Shown: positions 15,134 to 22,955, counted from the stretch's first letter. The stretch is DNA of 64,000 bases from Polynucleobacter meluiroseus (GCF_900205755.1 NZ_OANS01000003.1:1-64000); one strand, 5' to 3'. Notes: generated by a model not told the origin, from the sequence alone. Numbers and translations: made by a program.

Positions 15134-15829
15134 ATGTTTAATGATTTTGAAGAGAAGTACAACCCAAAAACACTCAATGACATTGTATTTCACAGCGTTA
15201 ACGCAAAGCAAACAGTAGAAGACATTGTTAGTGGCTTAATGGGCTTTCCAACTGGCGGCATTAACGGCATATTGCTATACGGCGTAAATGGCACTGGCAA
15301 AACAGCTTTAGCAAAGATACTGCCAGATTTAATAGAGGAAGCACGTGGTGGTGGCAGTCCGTATGTTGCCTATTACAAAATAGCGCAAGGTGGGGATAAC
15401 GGCGCAAACGTAATTGAAAGCATTAAATCACAAGCGCAATTTATTCCGTTAATGGGTACGTACCACTACTTTATTTTGGACGAAGTAGATAACTTACGTG
15501 CTGAGTCAATGTCGTCCCTAAAAGTGGCAATGAATACCAACACAAACCAGTGTGTATATATCTTTACTACCAATAGGTTGGCGCTAATTGAAAATGGCGT
15601 ACAAGATAGGTGTGAGCGTGTAGAGTGTAATGCTGCTACTGACGCTGAATGGCTACCAGTAGTTAAGCGCATATTGGCTGATTACAACGTGACTGGCGTA
15701 ACAGACGGCGACATACTTAAAATTATTAGCTACTGTAATGGCAGCGCACGACGCATACTGAATGCGGCACGTAAGTTAGTGGTACAGCAATATAGGGCTA
15801 ATAACTGGGACTTAAAGTTAGCAGCATAG
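15134..15829 (+). CDS. AAA+ ATPase, clamp-loader/RFC-like (A copy)
   Basis: 231 residues with a strong AAGGAG site. Walker A is GVNGTGKTAL (about 50-59), Walker B FILDEVDNL (about 114-122), sensor 1 IFTTNR, then an arginine-finger-like QDRCERVE and a small helical lid (GSARRILNAARKLV). The order resembles the RFC/T4 gp44 clamp-loader clade and helicase loaders more than DnaA. It is homologous to 25530-26246 in B and ends 16 bp before a junction palindrome. A role in element replication is inferred. Confidence 0.8.
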   Translation: MFNDFEEKYNPKTLNDIVFHSVNAKQTVEDIVSGLMGFPTGGINGILLYGVNGTGKTALAKILPDLIEEARGGGSPYVAYYKIAQGGDNGANVIESIKSQAQFIPLMGTYHYFILDEVDNLRAESMSSLKVAMNTNTNQCVYIFTTNRLALIENGVQDRCERVECNAATDAEWLPVVKRILADYNVTGVTDGDILKIISYCNGSARRILNAARKLVVQQYRANNWDLKLAA

Positions 15830-15845
15830 TGCCGTCGTATACGCA

Positions 15846-15861
15846 GTCGTTTTAACACGAC
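15846..15861. repeat. Junction palindrome A3 (GTCGTTTTAACACGAC)
   Basis: An exact GTCGT-N6-ACGAC between the 3' end of the AAA+ gene and a bidirectional terminator. In B the 3' end of the AAA+ homologue also abuts a site (25489). Confidence 0.75.
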
Positions 15862-15865
15862 AACA

Positions 15866-15897
15866 AAAAAGCCCGCTGTAGTTAGCGGGTTTTTTTA
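15866..15897. terminator. Bidirectional intrinsic terminator
   Basis: The stem CCCGCT/AGCGGG is flanked by A6 on the left and T7 on the right. It ends the AAA+ transcript rightward and the lipoprotein transcript leftward. Confidence 0.85.
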
Positions 15898-15901
15898 ATT
15901 G

Positions 15902-16294
15902 CTATTGATTTTTTAACGCAATATCAATTTCCTTAAATACATCTTCCGTCCAATCGGGCGCAAAAATGTTTGTTGCCATACTCTTTTTAGAAACTACTTC
16001 AACATTAGTTTCGTTATCAGTTTTCTTCCTTACAAAAACTGCTACATTCTCGCCATAGCTTCCCAGCGTCATACCTCTTTGCGCCAATATATAGCCCTTC
16101 TCTCTATTCTCACTTGCTATCTCCAACTTCAACTTATTAAGTGCTGTGTTACAAGCATTCCAAGTTTTTTCATACGAAACTGGGTATGTTTTTTTCACAC
16201 CTTCACCCTCAGCCTTTCTTGCGTCAGCTAAAGTTGAACACCCCTGTATTAACAAAATACCAACCAATACAAGCAAAGAAATTAAACGCCTCAT
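15902..16294 (-). CDS. Lipoprotein of unknown function (cargo of A)
   Basis: 130 residues from ATG 16294, chosen because GGAG lies 6 nt upstream; a start at 16318 is less likely. A lipobox (LLIQGC) gives a predicted lipid-anchored Cys near residue 18. The mature part alternates strands and helices (VSYEKTWNACNTALNKLKLE, KGYILAQRG, DVFKEIDIALKNQ) and recalls DUF3568-type lipoproteins. It lies downstream of the outer-membrane barrel gene and is separated from it by a hairpin. Confidence 0.75.
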   Translation of the reverse strand: MRRLISLLVLVGILLIQGCSTLADARKAEGEGVKKTYPVSYEKTWNACNTALNKLKLEIASENREKGYILAQRGMTLGSYGENVAVFVRKKTDNETNVEVVSKKSMATNIFAPDWTEDVFKEIDIALKNQ

Positions 16295-16310
16295 AAATAA
16301 CTCCAAAGAA

Positions 16311-16335
16311 AAAGCCACTCTTAATGAGTGGCTTT
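16311..16335 (-). terminator. Terminator between barrel and lipoprotein genes
   Basis: The stem AAAGCCACTC/GAGTGGCTTT is followed on the minus strand by TTTTTCTTT. It lies 20 bp beyond the stop of the barrel gene. Confidence 0.75.
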
Positions 16336-16354
16336 AATTGTTACTAACTGTTAA

Positions 16355-17059
16355 TTAGAACTTGTAACCAACACCCACAAGTACATTCATTGCGTTAGCG
16401 CTTACAGTTGATTTTACTGTGTATGTGCCGCCACCCGCCCAAGGGCCTGAGCCGCTTGAAGTTGTATTGCTATAGCTCGTGTAGTTAACCTCACCGAAAC
16501 CATAGAGTCCGCCAGTGATAATTTGCTTGTAACCCAATCCCACCAAATAGCCGTTTAAATTATCCGTACCAGATGTTCCGCCAGTTGGAGTTGATTTAAC
16601 TTGAGTAGCAGCGTAACCAAGTTTGGCATACACCAAGCTATCCTTAGTAACAGCCACACCAGGTGCGATATAGATGTTATAGGCGTTATTCTGCTTCCAC
16701 TTACCTGTTGAAGTTGCTGGGCTCAATGAGTTATTTGTCATTGAATAGTTTGCCTCCTGTCCAGCAAATGGCTGATAGTCAACGCCCAATCCCAAAGTAA
16801 ATTGCTTGTCCAAGTTAAATGTATAACCAGCAGACAAAACACCATTGAAACTATTTGAATTGCTGATTGAAGTAGAGAATGGATAGTTTGTACCAGATGG
16901 GATTGTCAGCGAAGAATTGCTAAGGCTTGGACTTACAGCAGAGTAGCCAATACCAGCTTGTCCATAAAAACCTTCAAATGCTGACTGTGCCATTGCGCTT
17001 GTCCCAGCTAAGGCAAATAAAGCGGCAACCAATAATTTCTTTTTCATTTTCATTTTCAT
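16355..17059 (-). CDS. Outer-membrane beta-barrel protein (cargo of A)
   Basis: About 234 residues. A signal peptide (MKKKLLVAALFALAGTSAMA) is followed by alternating amphipathic strands (FYGQAGIGYSAVSP, GVLSAGYTFNLDKQFTLGLG, DSLVYAKLGYAATQV, LVGLGYKQI, LYGFGEVNYTSYS) and ends in Phe (VLVGVGYKF), the classic signal for outer-membrane assembly. It resembles small OmpA/OmpW-like eight-stranded barrels. The first three codons ATG AAA ATG AAA ATG give alternative starts; the second fits the AGGG better. The ligand is unknown. Confidence 0.8.
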   Translation of the reverse strand: MKMKMKKKLLVAALFALAGTSAMAQSAFEGFYGQAGIGYSAVSPSLSNSSLTIPSGTNYPFSTSISNSNSFNGVLSAGYTFNLDKQFTLGLGVDYQPFAGQEANYSMTNNSLSPATSTGKWKQNNAYNIYIAPGVAVTKDSLVYAKLGYAATQVKSTPTGGTSGTDNLNGYLVGLGYKQIITGGLYGFGEVNYTSYSNTTSSGSGPWAGGGTYTVKSTVSANAMNVLVGVGYKF

Positions 17060-17215
17060 ACCCTATAGTTTTTAATATTGTTACGACATTTGTAACTATG
17101 TATGGTTATAAAAATTAGGTACATACAATATAAGTACGAACTTCGTAGCTTAATTTCGTAGGAATTTCAAAGTACTGAAATTACAGTACTTCTGTGCCTA
17201 CCAATACTAACTACT

Positions 17216-17605
17216 GTGGAAATTAAGCAACAGCAAAGCGTTGTTGCCACACTTGCGCTTATACGCAAGCAAAGTGCTGCCCACTTGCCAATTGGGCATT
17301 CATTTATTCCGTACGATATTTTGGTAACAGTAGTTGACAGCTTTACAAGCGAAAAAGAGCTAACAGTAAAAGCGTTATTTGCCACTTTGCCTTATAGCGA
17401 TATGGGATTACGTTACCACTTCCGCAAGCTGGTTGATACGGGTTGGATTGAATTACACGCTGTGAATGGCGACGCACGTGTAAAGCAAGTAAAGCCAACA
17501 GATAAGCTATCAAAACATTTTGAATTGCTTTCTAACTCTCTTACCCCGCTACTTAATATCCCGTCGTTTCAACACGACACTAAGATAACTTCTCCGCAGC
17601 CATAG
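17216..17605 (+). CDS. Winged-helix DNA-binding protein (A copy)
   Basis: 129 residues with a GTG start and no clear ribosome site. A MarR-like winged helix (about 40-105) includes LFATLPYSDMGLRYHFRKLV as recognition region and a wing with NGDARVKQVKPTDK. It is homologous to 31508-31870 in B and to the two relics at 34088 and 34810. In A and B it points toward int1. In A the gene's last codons contain a junction palindrome and overlap the int1 end, so the C-terminus may have been replaced. A regulator of excision or of junction-site use is conceivable. Confidence 0.8.
   Translation: MEIKQQQSVVATLALIRKQSAAHLPIGHSFIPYDILVTVVDSFTSEKELTVKALFATLPYSDMGLRYHFRKLVDTGWIELHAVNGDARVKQVKPTDKLSKHFELLSNSLTPLLNIPSFQHDTKITSPQP
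17563..17578. repeat. Junction palindrome A4 (GTCGTTTCAACACGAC)
   Basis: An exact GTCGT-N6-ACGAC. It is inside the last codons of the winged-helix gene and 1 bp from the stop codon of int1. In B, a site lies 15 bp from the int1 stop. Confidence 0.8.
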
Positions 17606-18860
17606 TTGCCGTTAGCTTGCTGTAGTGCTTTTCTAACATTCCTACGCTTGTGCCCATTTGTCTTGCTAATGTGTGTATGTCTATTGCGTCGTCCATTAAC
17701 GCCAACGTAGCGTAAGCGTGACGCAAGCTATATAAAGTCCTTTGCTGCTTTGTTTTAGCGTCATACGTTAAGTGGGCAAAGTGAAGTAGCCACTTAAACG
17801 TTGTATGTAGACTTTTGGGTTGTGTGCCGTCACTTAGCCTAAATACTCTAATTGTTGTTTTGCGCTTAATAGCTTCATTTAAGTTTTTAGCAATTAAGTC
17901 TTTCTGCCTAATAGCCAAACGCTCAAACGCAGCAATTCCAAAGTTTCTAACAATTAGCTGTCTACCGCCTGTTTTACCATTCACATACAAGCGTAAGTAT
18001 CGTTTGCCAGTAACTGCCTCGTCATACCAGTCCACGTGCTTCCACTGTAAATTCATACTCTCTTTACCGCAGCGCATACCCGTTGCTATCAATATCTCTA
18101 CATAGTCACGTAGCAGCTTACGCATATCACGTGCCAACTCTGTGTGTCCGCCATTAGCAAATTCTGGCAAGTACGCTAATAACTTGTGTACCTCTTCACG
18201 TGTAAAGCCCGCACGTGGTGTGCTTGCTTTGCCCCTTCTATTCAAAAACGCAATAGGACTATTGGCACTTACCCAACCACGCTGTACGGCTGATTTAATC
18301 ACTCTGCTGTACGCACTGGCGTGTGTCATAAGCGTACTGGCTTTTGGCGTAATGCCCATTTTATTGTTACGCCACTGCTCATACTCGCTTACTACTTGCT
18401 CGTTAATGTTATCAACCATATAACTACCAAAAAACGGAATAAGGTATTTGTTAATGACACGCTTGTAGTCTTTATTGGTGTGCGCTTTAATGCCCGCTTG
18501 TATTTCTCTATCTATATCTTGTAAGCAGCGATTAGCCACAGTATCAAAACGACGGCTAACTACGGGCACACCAATGCGCTCCTTAAATCGTGCCTCGTCA
18601 TACATTTCACAAGCTACTTGTTTAGCAAACTGTAGGTTGTAATGTTTAGTAGAGTGCCTGTGCCATTGCCTGTCAAATAACTTAAAACGCACTTGCCATA
18701 CATTGCTACGTGCGTGTTTGTATAAAACTACTTCCCCGTCACGTAAGTAAATGATGTTGGTGTTTTCTTTACTGCTTAGCTTGGTGACAAACTCCCAATT
18801 AACTATTGGCTTTGCTGGTATTGGGAATAGTAGCTGCGTCTGTTTACGTCTTGTACGCAT
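17580..18860 (-). CDS. Tyrosine recombinase, large integrase type (Int1, A copy)
   Basis: 426 residues. The N-terminal part (about 45-80) is an arm-DNA-binding-like region, then a SAM-like core-binding domain (about 105-200) and a catalytic domain. Catalytic residues appear as Arg in LIATGMRCGKES, the SLRHAYATLAL box and Tyr in LEKHYSKLTA. It is homologous to 32378-33592 in B. In A the gene is enclosed by two junction palindromes (17563 and 18879). As the full-size integrase shared by both elements it is the best candidate for the tRNA-Phe reaction. Confidence 0.9.
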   Translation of the reverse strand: MRTRRKQTQLLFPIPAKPIVNWEFVTKLSSKENTNIIYLRDGEVVLYKHARSNVWQVRFKLFDRQWHRHSTKHYNLQFAKQVACEMYDEARFKERIGVPVVSRRFDTVANRCLQDIDREIQAGIKAHTNKDYKRVINKYLIPFFGSYMVDNINEQVVSEYEQWRNNKMGITPKASTLMTHASAYSRVIKSAVQRGWVSANSPIAFLNRRGKASTPRAGFTREEVHKLLAYLPEFANGGHTELARDMRKLLRDYVEILIATGMRCGKESMNLQWKHVDWYDEAVTGKRYLRLYVNGKTGGRQLIVRNFGIAAFERLAIRQKDLIAKNLNEAIKRKTTIRVFRLSDGTQPKSLHTTFKWLLHFAHLTYDAKTKQQRTLYSLRHAYATLALMDDAIDIHTLARQMGTSVGMLEKHYSKLTATMAAEKLS

Positions 18861-18878
18861 TACAGCCCCATATACGTA

Positions 18879-18894
18879 GTCGTGTCAAAACGAC
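18879..18894. repeat. Junction palindrome A5 (GTCGTGTCAAAACGAC)
   Basis: An exact GTCGT-N6-ACGAC in the gap between int1 and int2. The arms extend by two bases to TAGTCGT/ACGACTA. Confidence 0.75.
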
Positions 18895-18909
18895 TATTAC
18901 TTTCACTCA

Positions 18910-19482
18910 TTACGCCAACTCCACTGCTTTACGCATTAACTCTGCGTTAACATCTATATATGACTGTGTAGTACTCATTGACTGGTGTCCTGCCAAACTC
19001 ATTAGCACCCGCACACCTACACCCTTATTTGCTAATGACGTAATAAACGTACGTCTGCCACTGTGACTGCTTGCGCCGTCTATGCCAGCACCTCTGTACA
19101 TTGTTAGAAAGTGCTGCGCTGCTGTATTGGGCGTAAAGCCACGCTCTCTATTCTTTTGTGTACCAAATAGTGGCTGCTGTGGACTGCGGATAGCAAGCGT
19201 AGCAACGTAAGCGGCTAACTCTTTACGTAACCGCTCGTTAATAAACACAGTACGTGCGTGTTGGTGTTTAGTACGCTCTTTGTCTAAATGTACTTCTGTC
19301 TTAATGGTGCCGTCTGCTGCTACTACGTCTTCTACCCGTAACTGCGCCAACTCACCTACACGCACACCACATAAAAATGTTGTCAAAATCATTGCTCTGT
19401 TGCGTAGTGCGTGTTTGCGGGTAGCAACGTAATCTAAAACACGGCGCACTTCTTGCTGGCTAAGCGTCTTTGCTTGTTTCAT
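18910..19482 (-). CDS. Small tyrosine recombinase, FimB/FimE-like (Int2, A copy)
   Basis: 190 residues, consisting essentially of a catalytic domain. Arg in FLCGVRVGELAQL, the HSGRRTFIT box (H-x-x-R), GHQSMSTTQSYIDVN with the nucleophile Tyr. The size and lack of an N-terminal binding domain recall FimB/FimE-type invertases. The B homologue is at 28232-28798. An inverted repeat ATACACAG/CTGTGTAT upstream has a counterpart in B and may be an operator. Its substrate is unknown; the junction palindromes are one possibility. Confidence 0.88.
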   Translation of the reverse strand: MKQAKTLSQQEVRRVLDYVATRKHALRNRAMILTTFLCGVRVGELAQLRVEDVVAADGTIKTEVHLDKERTKHQHARTVFINERLRKELAAYVATLAIRSPQQPLFGTQKNRERGFTPNTAAQHFLTMYRGAGIDGASSHSGRRTFITSLANKGVGVRVLMSLAGHQSMSTTQSYIDVNAELMRKAVELA

Positions 19483-19913
19483 ACACAGTCTCCTTAATCA
19501 ATAAATAACTGTGTATAAGCGTAATTTCTGTTGTTTAGAAAGAGCAACCGCTTGTTGTGGGCGGTGCTCTTTCAGCTTTTTCAATGACTTACATAAAAAA
19601 CCAAATACATTGCGTGTTGTATTTGGTTTTCTTTTTTACTTCTTTTCACTTGCTTTGTGGCTTTTAGACTACGGCTTGCTGTTATCTGCCTGCTAACAGC
19701 GCAGCAAGCCCTACAAGCTATTTAAGTGCTTCTCTGCTGTGCTGCTATGTACCCCACCAAATTGACAGCTTGTAGGGCTGATTAGCGGCGGATATGCGGT
19801 GAGTAAGCTGCGAAATGGGTACGCAGCACTTAAATTTCTGCGCTGCGGATTTTTTAACTTCTGTTTTTTATCAACCCCACCACTTTTTTACTCACCCCCC
19901 ATTGCTTATTACG
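19483..19913. other. Gene-free region with four stacked inverted repeats
   Basis: It holds H1 19538-19573 (GAAAGAGC..GCTCTTTC), H2 19597-19630 (terminator-like), H3 19673-19710 (GGCTTGCTG/CAGCAAGCC) and H4 19707-19719 with 19767-19779 (AGCCCTACAAGCT/AGCTTGTAGGGCT). H3 and H4 overlap by four bases, so they are alternative or mutually exclusive folds. No convincing small gene. It could be a noncoding RNA, a single-strand origin or a transfer origin. Confidence 0.5.
19597..19630 (+). terminator. Terminator-like hairpin
   Basis: AAAACCAAATACA pairs with TGTATTTGGTTTT and is followed by CTTTTTT on the plus strand. A-tracts on the other side would allow weaker termination leftward. Confidence 0.65.
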
Positions 19914-20396
19914 CTAAGCAGCTAAGTCGTAATTACTGGCAAATAAGTTGGGGCTGCGCTGCCCACTACTTGCGTCCCTACAACTTTTCACTGTTAGCCG
20001 CTCTTGTAGCTTTACGTCTTTCTCCTCGTCTATTACCAATAACTTAAAGTCACCAGTATTCAAATTCATTAAAGCAAAGCCAATAACACGAGGCTTTAAT
20101 AAATTATTGTCAAATCGTTTAATCCAACTACACGCTAAGTCTTTGCGCTGTGCCTCTGTCTTAATGCCCACTTGCTCATAGCACTCTTCTGCGTAAGCCA
20201 ATAACTCCATATCGTTATCTGTCTTAATGCTTGCTTCCCAATTAGCGTGTGGCACTAAGTCAATGAGGTACTTAATGCTTTGCTTATGTAAGTCCACTGT
20301 GCCATTCATTATTGCGTTGTGATATTGCCCTTTGCCATATGTCGTACCAAACTTTGGGTTGTTGTATAGGCGTACTGCTATTTCTGTTGTTGTCAT
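19914..20396 (-). CDS. Conserved element protein, EIAVRLY family (A copy)
   Basis: 160 residues, homologous to 25023-25472 in B: the N-terminus EIAVRLYNNPKFGTTYGKG matches EIAVRLYQNAKYGTTYAKG, and the C-terminal LTVKSCRDASSG matches LTAKPCRAVAGK. The fold is unrecognised and no catalytic motif is visible. In both elements it is divergent from the 145/146-residue gene across a region rich in GTTACT-type repeats, so the pair with that region forms a conserved block. Confidence 0.75.
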   Translation of the reverse strand: MTTTEIAVRLYNNPKFGTTYGKGQYHNAIMNGTVDLHKQSIKYLIDLVPHANWEASIKTDNDMELLAYAEECYEQVGIKTEAQRKDLACSWIKRFDNNLLKPRVIGFALMNLNTGDFKLLVIDEEKDVKLQERLTVKSCRDASSGQRSPNLFASNYDLAA

Positions 20397-20429
20397 TTCA
20401 TTTTCCTTTTTCTGTTGTTGCGCTGTTGC

Positions 20430-20590
20430 TTCTTAGTTACAGAAGTGACGATGCCAAAAGAAGAAGTTACTTGTCTCTGTTGCTGTCACTAAGTCACATT
20501 ACGAGTAACAGCAGTTACTTGTAACAAGTAACTTGTTTCTTTGTGTCACTACGTAACTGGCAACCAATAGCAACTCCAAAGCAACTCGCA
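20430..20590. promoter_or_regulatory. Iteron-like GTTACT/AGTAAC cluster (A copy)
   Basis: The divergent gap 20397-20731 contains many direct and inverted copies of AGTTAC, GTAACT and GCAACT, including the near-perfect palindrome AGTTACTTGTAACAAGTAAC around 20510-20535. The homologous gap in B (24686-25022) has a similar cluster with little other similarity. Iteron-type origin or operator array is the likely meaning; which one cannot be decided by eye. Confidence 0.6.
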
Positions 20591-20731
20591 CTTTTATTTA
20601 TCTAAACCAAATAAAACAGTAATAAATCTGGCTTAGAAATATGTGGTTATTAGGTATTTTGGTGAAATAGGTTGTCCATTTGTGGTGAGTGAAATTAACT
20701 TACAAGCACTCATTAACAAAAGGAGAAAGAT

Positions 20732-21169
20732 ATGAGCGCAATTGGTAACTTAAAACTAAGCAGCACTAAACGTCCAACAGCAATGCCTGCCGTACAGCTA
20801 CGCCGTAATAAGCTGGCTAAAAAAGTATGGGAGCAAATTCAGTTAGCTAAAGCACAACAAAGCGGCACTACGTTTAGCGTTGTACGTCATAAAACTTTAC
20901 GCAATGAAGACGGCACAAGTAGAAATGTTGAATTACATAAGCGTGTACGGCAATGGTGGTTTGTAGCGGATAACGGCAAGCTGTGCTTAAACGTCCGTTA
21001 TGGCGCAAAGCTAATTGAAATTACAAAAGGTAAAAGCACAGTAGAAGTTGGCACAACAACAGAGCTTGTACCTACATTAGAAATTATTAAGGGTGCTGTA
21101 GAAGCTGGTGAGTTGGACACGCAGTTAGAGCAAGTTAGCGGCGCTGTAGCTGCTGCGTTCAAACACTAA
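20732..21169 (+). CDS. Conserved element protein, DUF6641-like (A copy)
   Basis: 145 residues with a clear AAAGGAGA site. Starts MSAIGNLKLSSTKRPTAMPA and contains RRNKLAKKVWEQIQLAKAQ and WWFVADNGKLCLNVRYGAKLIEI. The B homologue (24245-24685) is close throughout. From memory this matches DUF6641, a small basic family on plasmids and islands without known function. A DNA-linked role near the repeat cluster is plausible but not shown. Confidence 0.75.
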   Translation: MSAIGNLKLSSTKRPTAMPAVQLRRNKLAKKVWEQIQLAKAQQSGTTFSVVRHKTLRNEDGTSRNVELHKRVRQWWFVADNGKLCLNVRYGAKLIEITKGKSTVEVGTTTELVPTLEIIKGAVEAGELDTQLEQVSGAVAAAFKH

Positions 21170-21187
21170 GCGGCATTAAGCAGGTAA

Positions 21188-21212
21188 GGGTGCTGCCGTA
21201 TGCGCAGCACCC
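21188..21212. terminator. Hairpin between convergent genes
   Basis: GGGTGCTGC pairs with GCAGCACCC (9 bp, 7-nt loop) between the 145-residue gene and the toxin gene. The flanking T-run is weak. Confidence 0.55.
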
Positions 21213-21225
21213 ACTTCTTATTCAC

Positions 21226-21501
21226 TTATTTTTTGAATACTTCAGAGTGTGTACCAATGCGCACTAAGTACAACTCTTTTTCAATAATGCGGTAGATAAG
21301 CACACAGTCATTGGTAATGTGACAATCCCAAAAATCTTTGTATGTACCGATAAGCGAGTGGTTGGTATATTTCGCTGGTAATGCTTTGCCAGCAATAAGC
21401 AAACTCAACACCACCAAATATTCAGAGTGGTTAAATTTGGGGCTTTGGACAATCCGCTTAAAGTCTTTGCCGTACTGCGTACTGGTAATAGGAACAAGCA
21501 T
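21226..21501 (-). CDS. yafQ: YafQ/RelE-type mRNA interferase toxin
   Basis: 91 residues. The family pattern is clear: TSTQYGKDFKRIVQSP at the N-terminus, GTYKDFWDCHITNDCVLIYRI in the middle and LVRIGTHSEVFKK at the end. His of CHI, Asp of ND and His of THS are in the positions used by YafQ for ribosome-dependent mRNA cleavage. The antitoxin gene lies 14 bp upstream in the same operon. A pair like this stabilises a mobile element by killing cells that lose it. The B element has none. Confidence 0.88.
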   Translation of the reverse strand: MLVPITSTQYGKDFKRIVQSPKFNHSEYLVVLSLLIAGKALPAKYTNHSLIGTYKDFWDCHITNDCVLIYRIIEKELYLVRIGTHSEVFKK

Positions 21502-21515
21502 TAAGGTGGCGTCTA

Positions 21516-21785
21516 TTAGCTACGAGCTAATGCTTTATTCATTTCTGCTACGGACTTATGACGTTTTAATTTAGCACGTGTTTTTGGATTTTCAATCTCC
21601 TCCATTGCCGCAATAGTTTTTGTGTTGGGCACACGCAAGTCAAACGGAATAGTACCGTCAGTAGCTACACGCTTTAAGAATAGGCGTATAGCGTCGGAGA
21701 CATTAAGTCCCATTGCTTCAATCACCTCTGCTGCGTCTGCTTTTACTTTAGCGTCAATTCGGCAACGCACGTCTGTAGTTAGCAT
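21516..21785 (-). CDS. dinJ: RelB/DinJ-family antitoxin
   Basis: 89 residues. An N-terminal ribbon-helix-helix (DVRCRIDAKVKADAAEVIEA then GLNVSDAIRLFLKRVA) is followed by an intrinsically flexible toxin-binding tail. It is the first gene of the toxin-antitoxin operon, the usual order for DinJ-YafQ, and should repress its own promoter between 21786 and 21830. AAAGGAGC lies before the start. Confidence 0.88.
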   Translation of the reverse strand: MLTTDVRCRIDAKVKADAAEVIEAMGLNVSDAIRLFLKRVATDGTIPFDLRVPNTKTIAAMEEIENPKTRAKLKRHKSVAEMNKALARS

Positions 21786-21866
21786 TTTGTGCTCCTTTTT
21801 CTATATGCCGCTATTGTAGCTACAAATTGTAACAACGTCAAATCTATGCCCTAATGCGCTTTTACT

Positions 21867-21882
21867 GTCGTTTCAACACGAC
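21867..21882. repeat. Junction palindrome A6 (GTCGTTTCAACACGAC)
   Basis: An exact copy identical to A4. It is the left border of the single-gene block that carries the Pro-rich protein. Confidence 0.8.
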
Positions 21883-21923
21883 TACGTAAGCATTTCCAAT
21901 AAATACATAAAAGGAGAAGTGCT

Positions 21924-22295
21924 ATGCGTATGAATGAATTTATGAAGGACGAGGATAAGAATGAATTGCTACAACTGCTAAACCAATTCTTTGCCAGTAA
22001 GTTTGCTGCGCCACAAGCTCAACCCAACCAACCCTCCCAACCTAAACCAACACCCCCGCCCAATAAAGCCATACCCTCACCAGCCTCTGCCCAACCCCCA
22101 CAACAAAAAGCACCACCCCCACAAGCTAAGCCACCAACCCTTCCGCAAAAACTCCACAACGTACAGCAACGCAAAATGAATGCGCTTGCTAATCGCTATA
22201 CCCAGTCCGCCTTAAAGCAGCAAGCCCAACCAACTGAAACAGATAAAGTGCTGGCGTTGCGTAACGTAGCGCAGCAAAAGTTTGACAACAAGTAA
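21924..22295 (+). CDS. Small Pro/Gln-rich protein (cargo of A)
   Basis: 123 residues with a strong AAGGAGA site. A charged helix (MNEFMKDEDKNELLQLLNQF, about 3-22) is followed by a low-complexity Pro/Gln/Lys linker (30-75) and a basic helical end (LHNVQQRKMNALANRYTQSA). No domain is recognised. The gene is enclosed by two junction palindromes (21867 and 22298), only 2 bp after its stop, so it looks like a one-gene cassette. Confidence 0.7.
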   Translation: MRMNEFMKDEDKNELLQLLNQFFASKFAAPQAQPNQPSQPKPTPPPNKAIPSPASAQPPQQKAPPPQAKPPTLPQKLHNVQQRKMNALANRYTQSALKQQAQPTETDKVLALRNVAQQKFDNK

Positions 22296-22297
22296 GT

Positions 22298-22313
22298 GTC
22301 GTTTCAACACGTC
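22298..22313. repeat. Junction palindrome A7 (GTCGTTTCAACACGTC)
   Basis: Identical to A4 and A6 except for one transposed pair in the right arm (ACGTC). It lies 2 bp after the Pro-rich gene's stop. The remaining 22314-22604 to the attachment core holds no gene. Confidence 0.7.
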
Positions 22314-22604
22314 GCTTTATCTAAATGCGTTTATGCGCCAAAAGACGGGGTATTAGTGGTGAATATGGCTGTATAAAAAAATATTGGTGACACTGACGAC
22401 AGGCATAGTAAAAATGGTTAAGCGTTGGCAACGTCACACGTTTTGAAATACGTAATTACGTTTTGCTACGCTACTTTTTATGTGAAGAAATTTTTAACGA
22501 CTGTAAAAATATTCTGTGATTTTGTTTAGCAAACTTTGTAACTTACCAAACTCTAATCGCCCGCAAAGCCTTATTCTATATGGCTCTGCCGTCTTACAGG
22601 ATGC

Positions 22605-22643
22605 TTTTCAATCCTCTGCTCTACCGACTGAGCTACCAGGCCA
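22605..22643 (-). repeat. Attachment core, copy 2 (tRNA-Phe 5' half)
   Basis: Identical to 13139-13177. It continues for 25 more bases (22644-22668) identical to those after copy 3, including TATAAT (22653-22658 on the minus strand). Element B therefore carries a copy of the tRNA promoter core. Confidence 0.9.
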
Positions 22644-22778
22644 AGAGTTGGGATTATAAATGAAACTGTAAACAAGCTACGCAAATGTGTGTAACTGTAG
22701 TCAATCGCCTTGTATTTACTTAATCCTACGGCGAGTGGGGATGTGTAATCCTGTTCGACGGTGCTTTGCTTTTCCTGC

Positions 22779-22955
22779 TTACGCAAACAAGGCTTTAGTT
22801 AAGTTTTGCTGTGCTTTAACTACTTTTTGACGCTTGCGTTCGCTGTCTAACGCTCGGCTGACATTGTCTTTCTGCGTTTTTAATGCATCTAAGCGTGCTT
22901 GTTGCGGTGTAAGCGGACTAGTTTTAATCCTCTGCTCTATCTCTTTAATACGCAT
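22779..22955 (-). CDS. Small basic coiled-coil protein (58 aa)
   Basis: ATG at 22955 to TAA at 22779. The peptide begins MRIKEIEQRIKTSPL and is almost entirely a charged helix (heptad-like LDALKTQKDNVSRALDSE then KVVKAQQNLTKALFA). GGGATG lies 7-9 nt upstream. It is the only gene in the left end of B. Its codons include a 19-bp near copy of the attachment core (22923-22941). Function unknown; an excisionase-like role is possible by size only. Confidence 0.55.
   Translation of the reverse strand: MRIKEIEQRIKTSPLTPQQARLDALKTQKDNVSRALDSERKRQKVVKAQQNLTKALFA

Larger units (their letters stand above)
13139..22604. mobile_element. Integrative element A (about 9.5 kb)
   Basis: The element lies between direct repeats of the tRNA-Phe 5' half. 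It encodes two tyrosine recombinases, a winged-helix protein, an AAA+ ATPase and four conserved unknown proteins that are all shared with element B. Cargo is a lipoprotein, an outer-membrane barrel, a DinJ/YafQ-type pair and a Pro-rich protein. Seven GTCGT-N6-ACGAC sites punctuate it. Its base style (many ACGT and TACGTA words, GCNGCN-rich codons) differs from the chromosome to the right. Confidence 0.85.
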
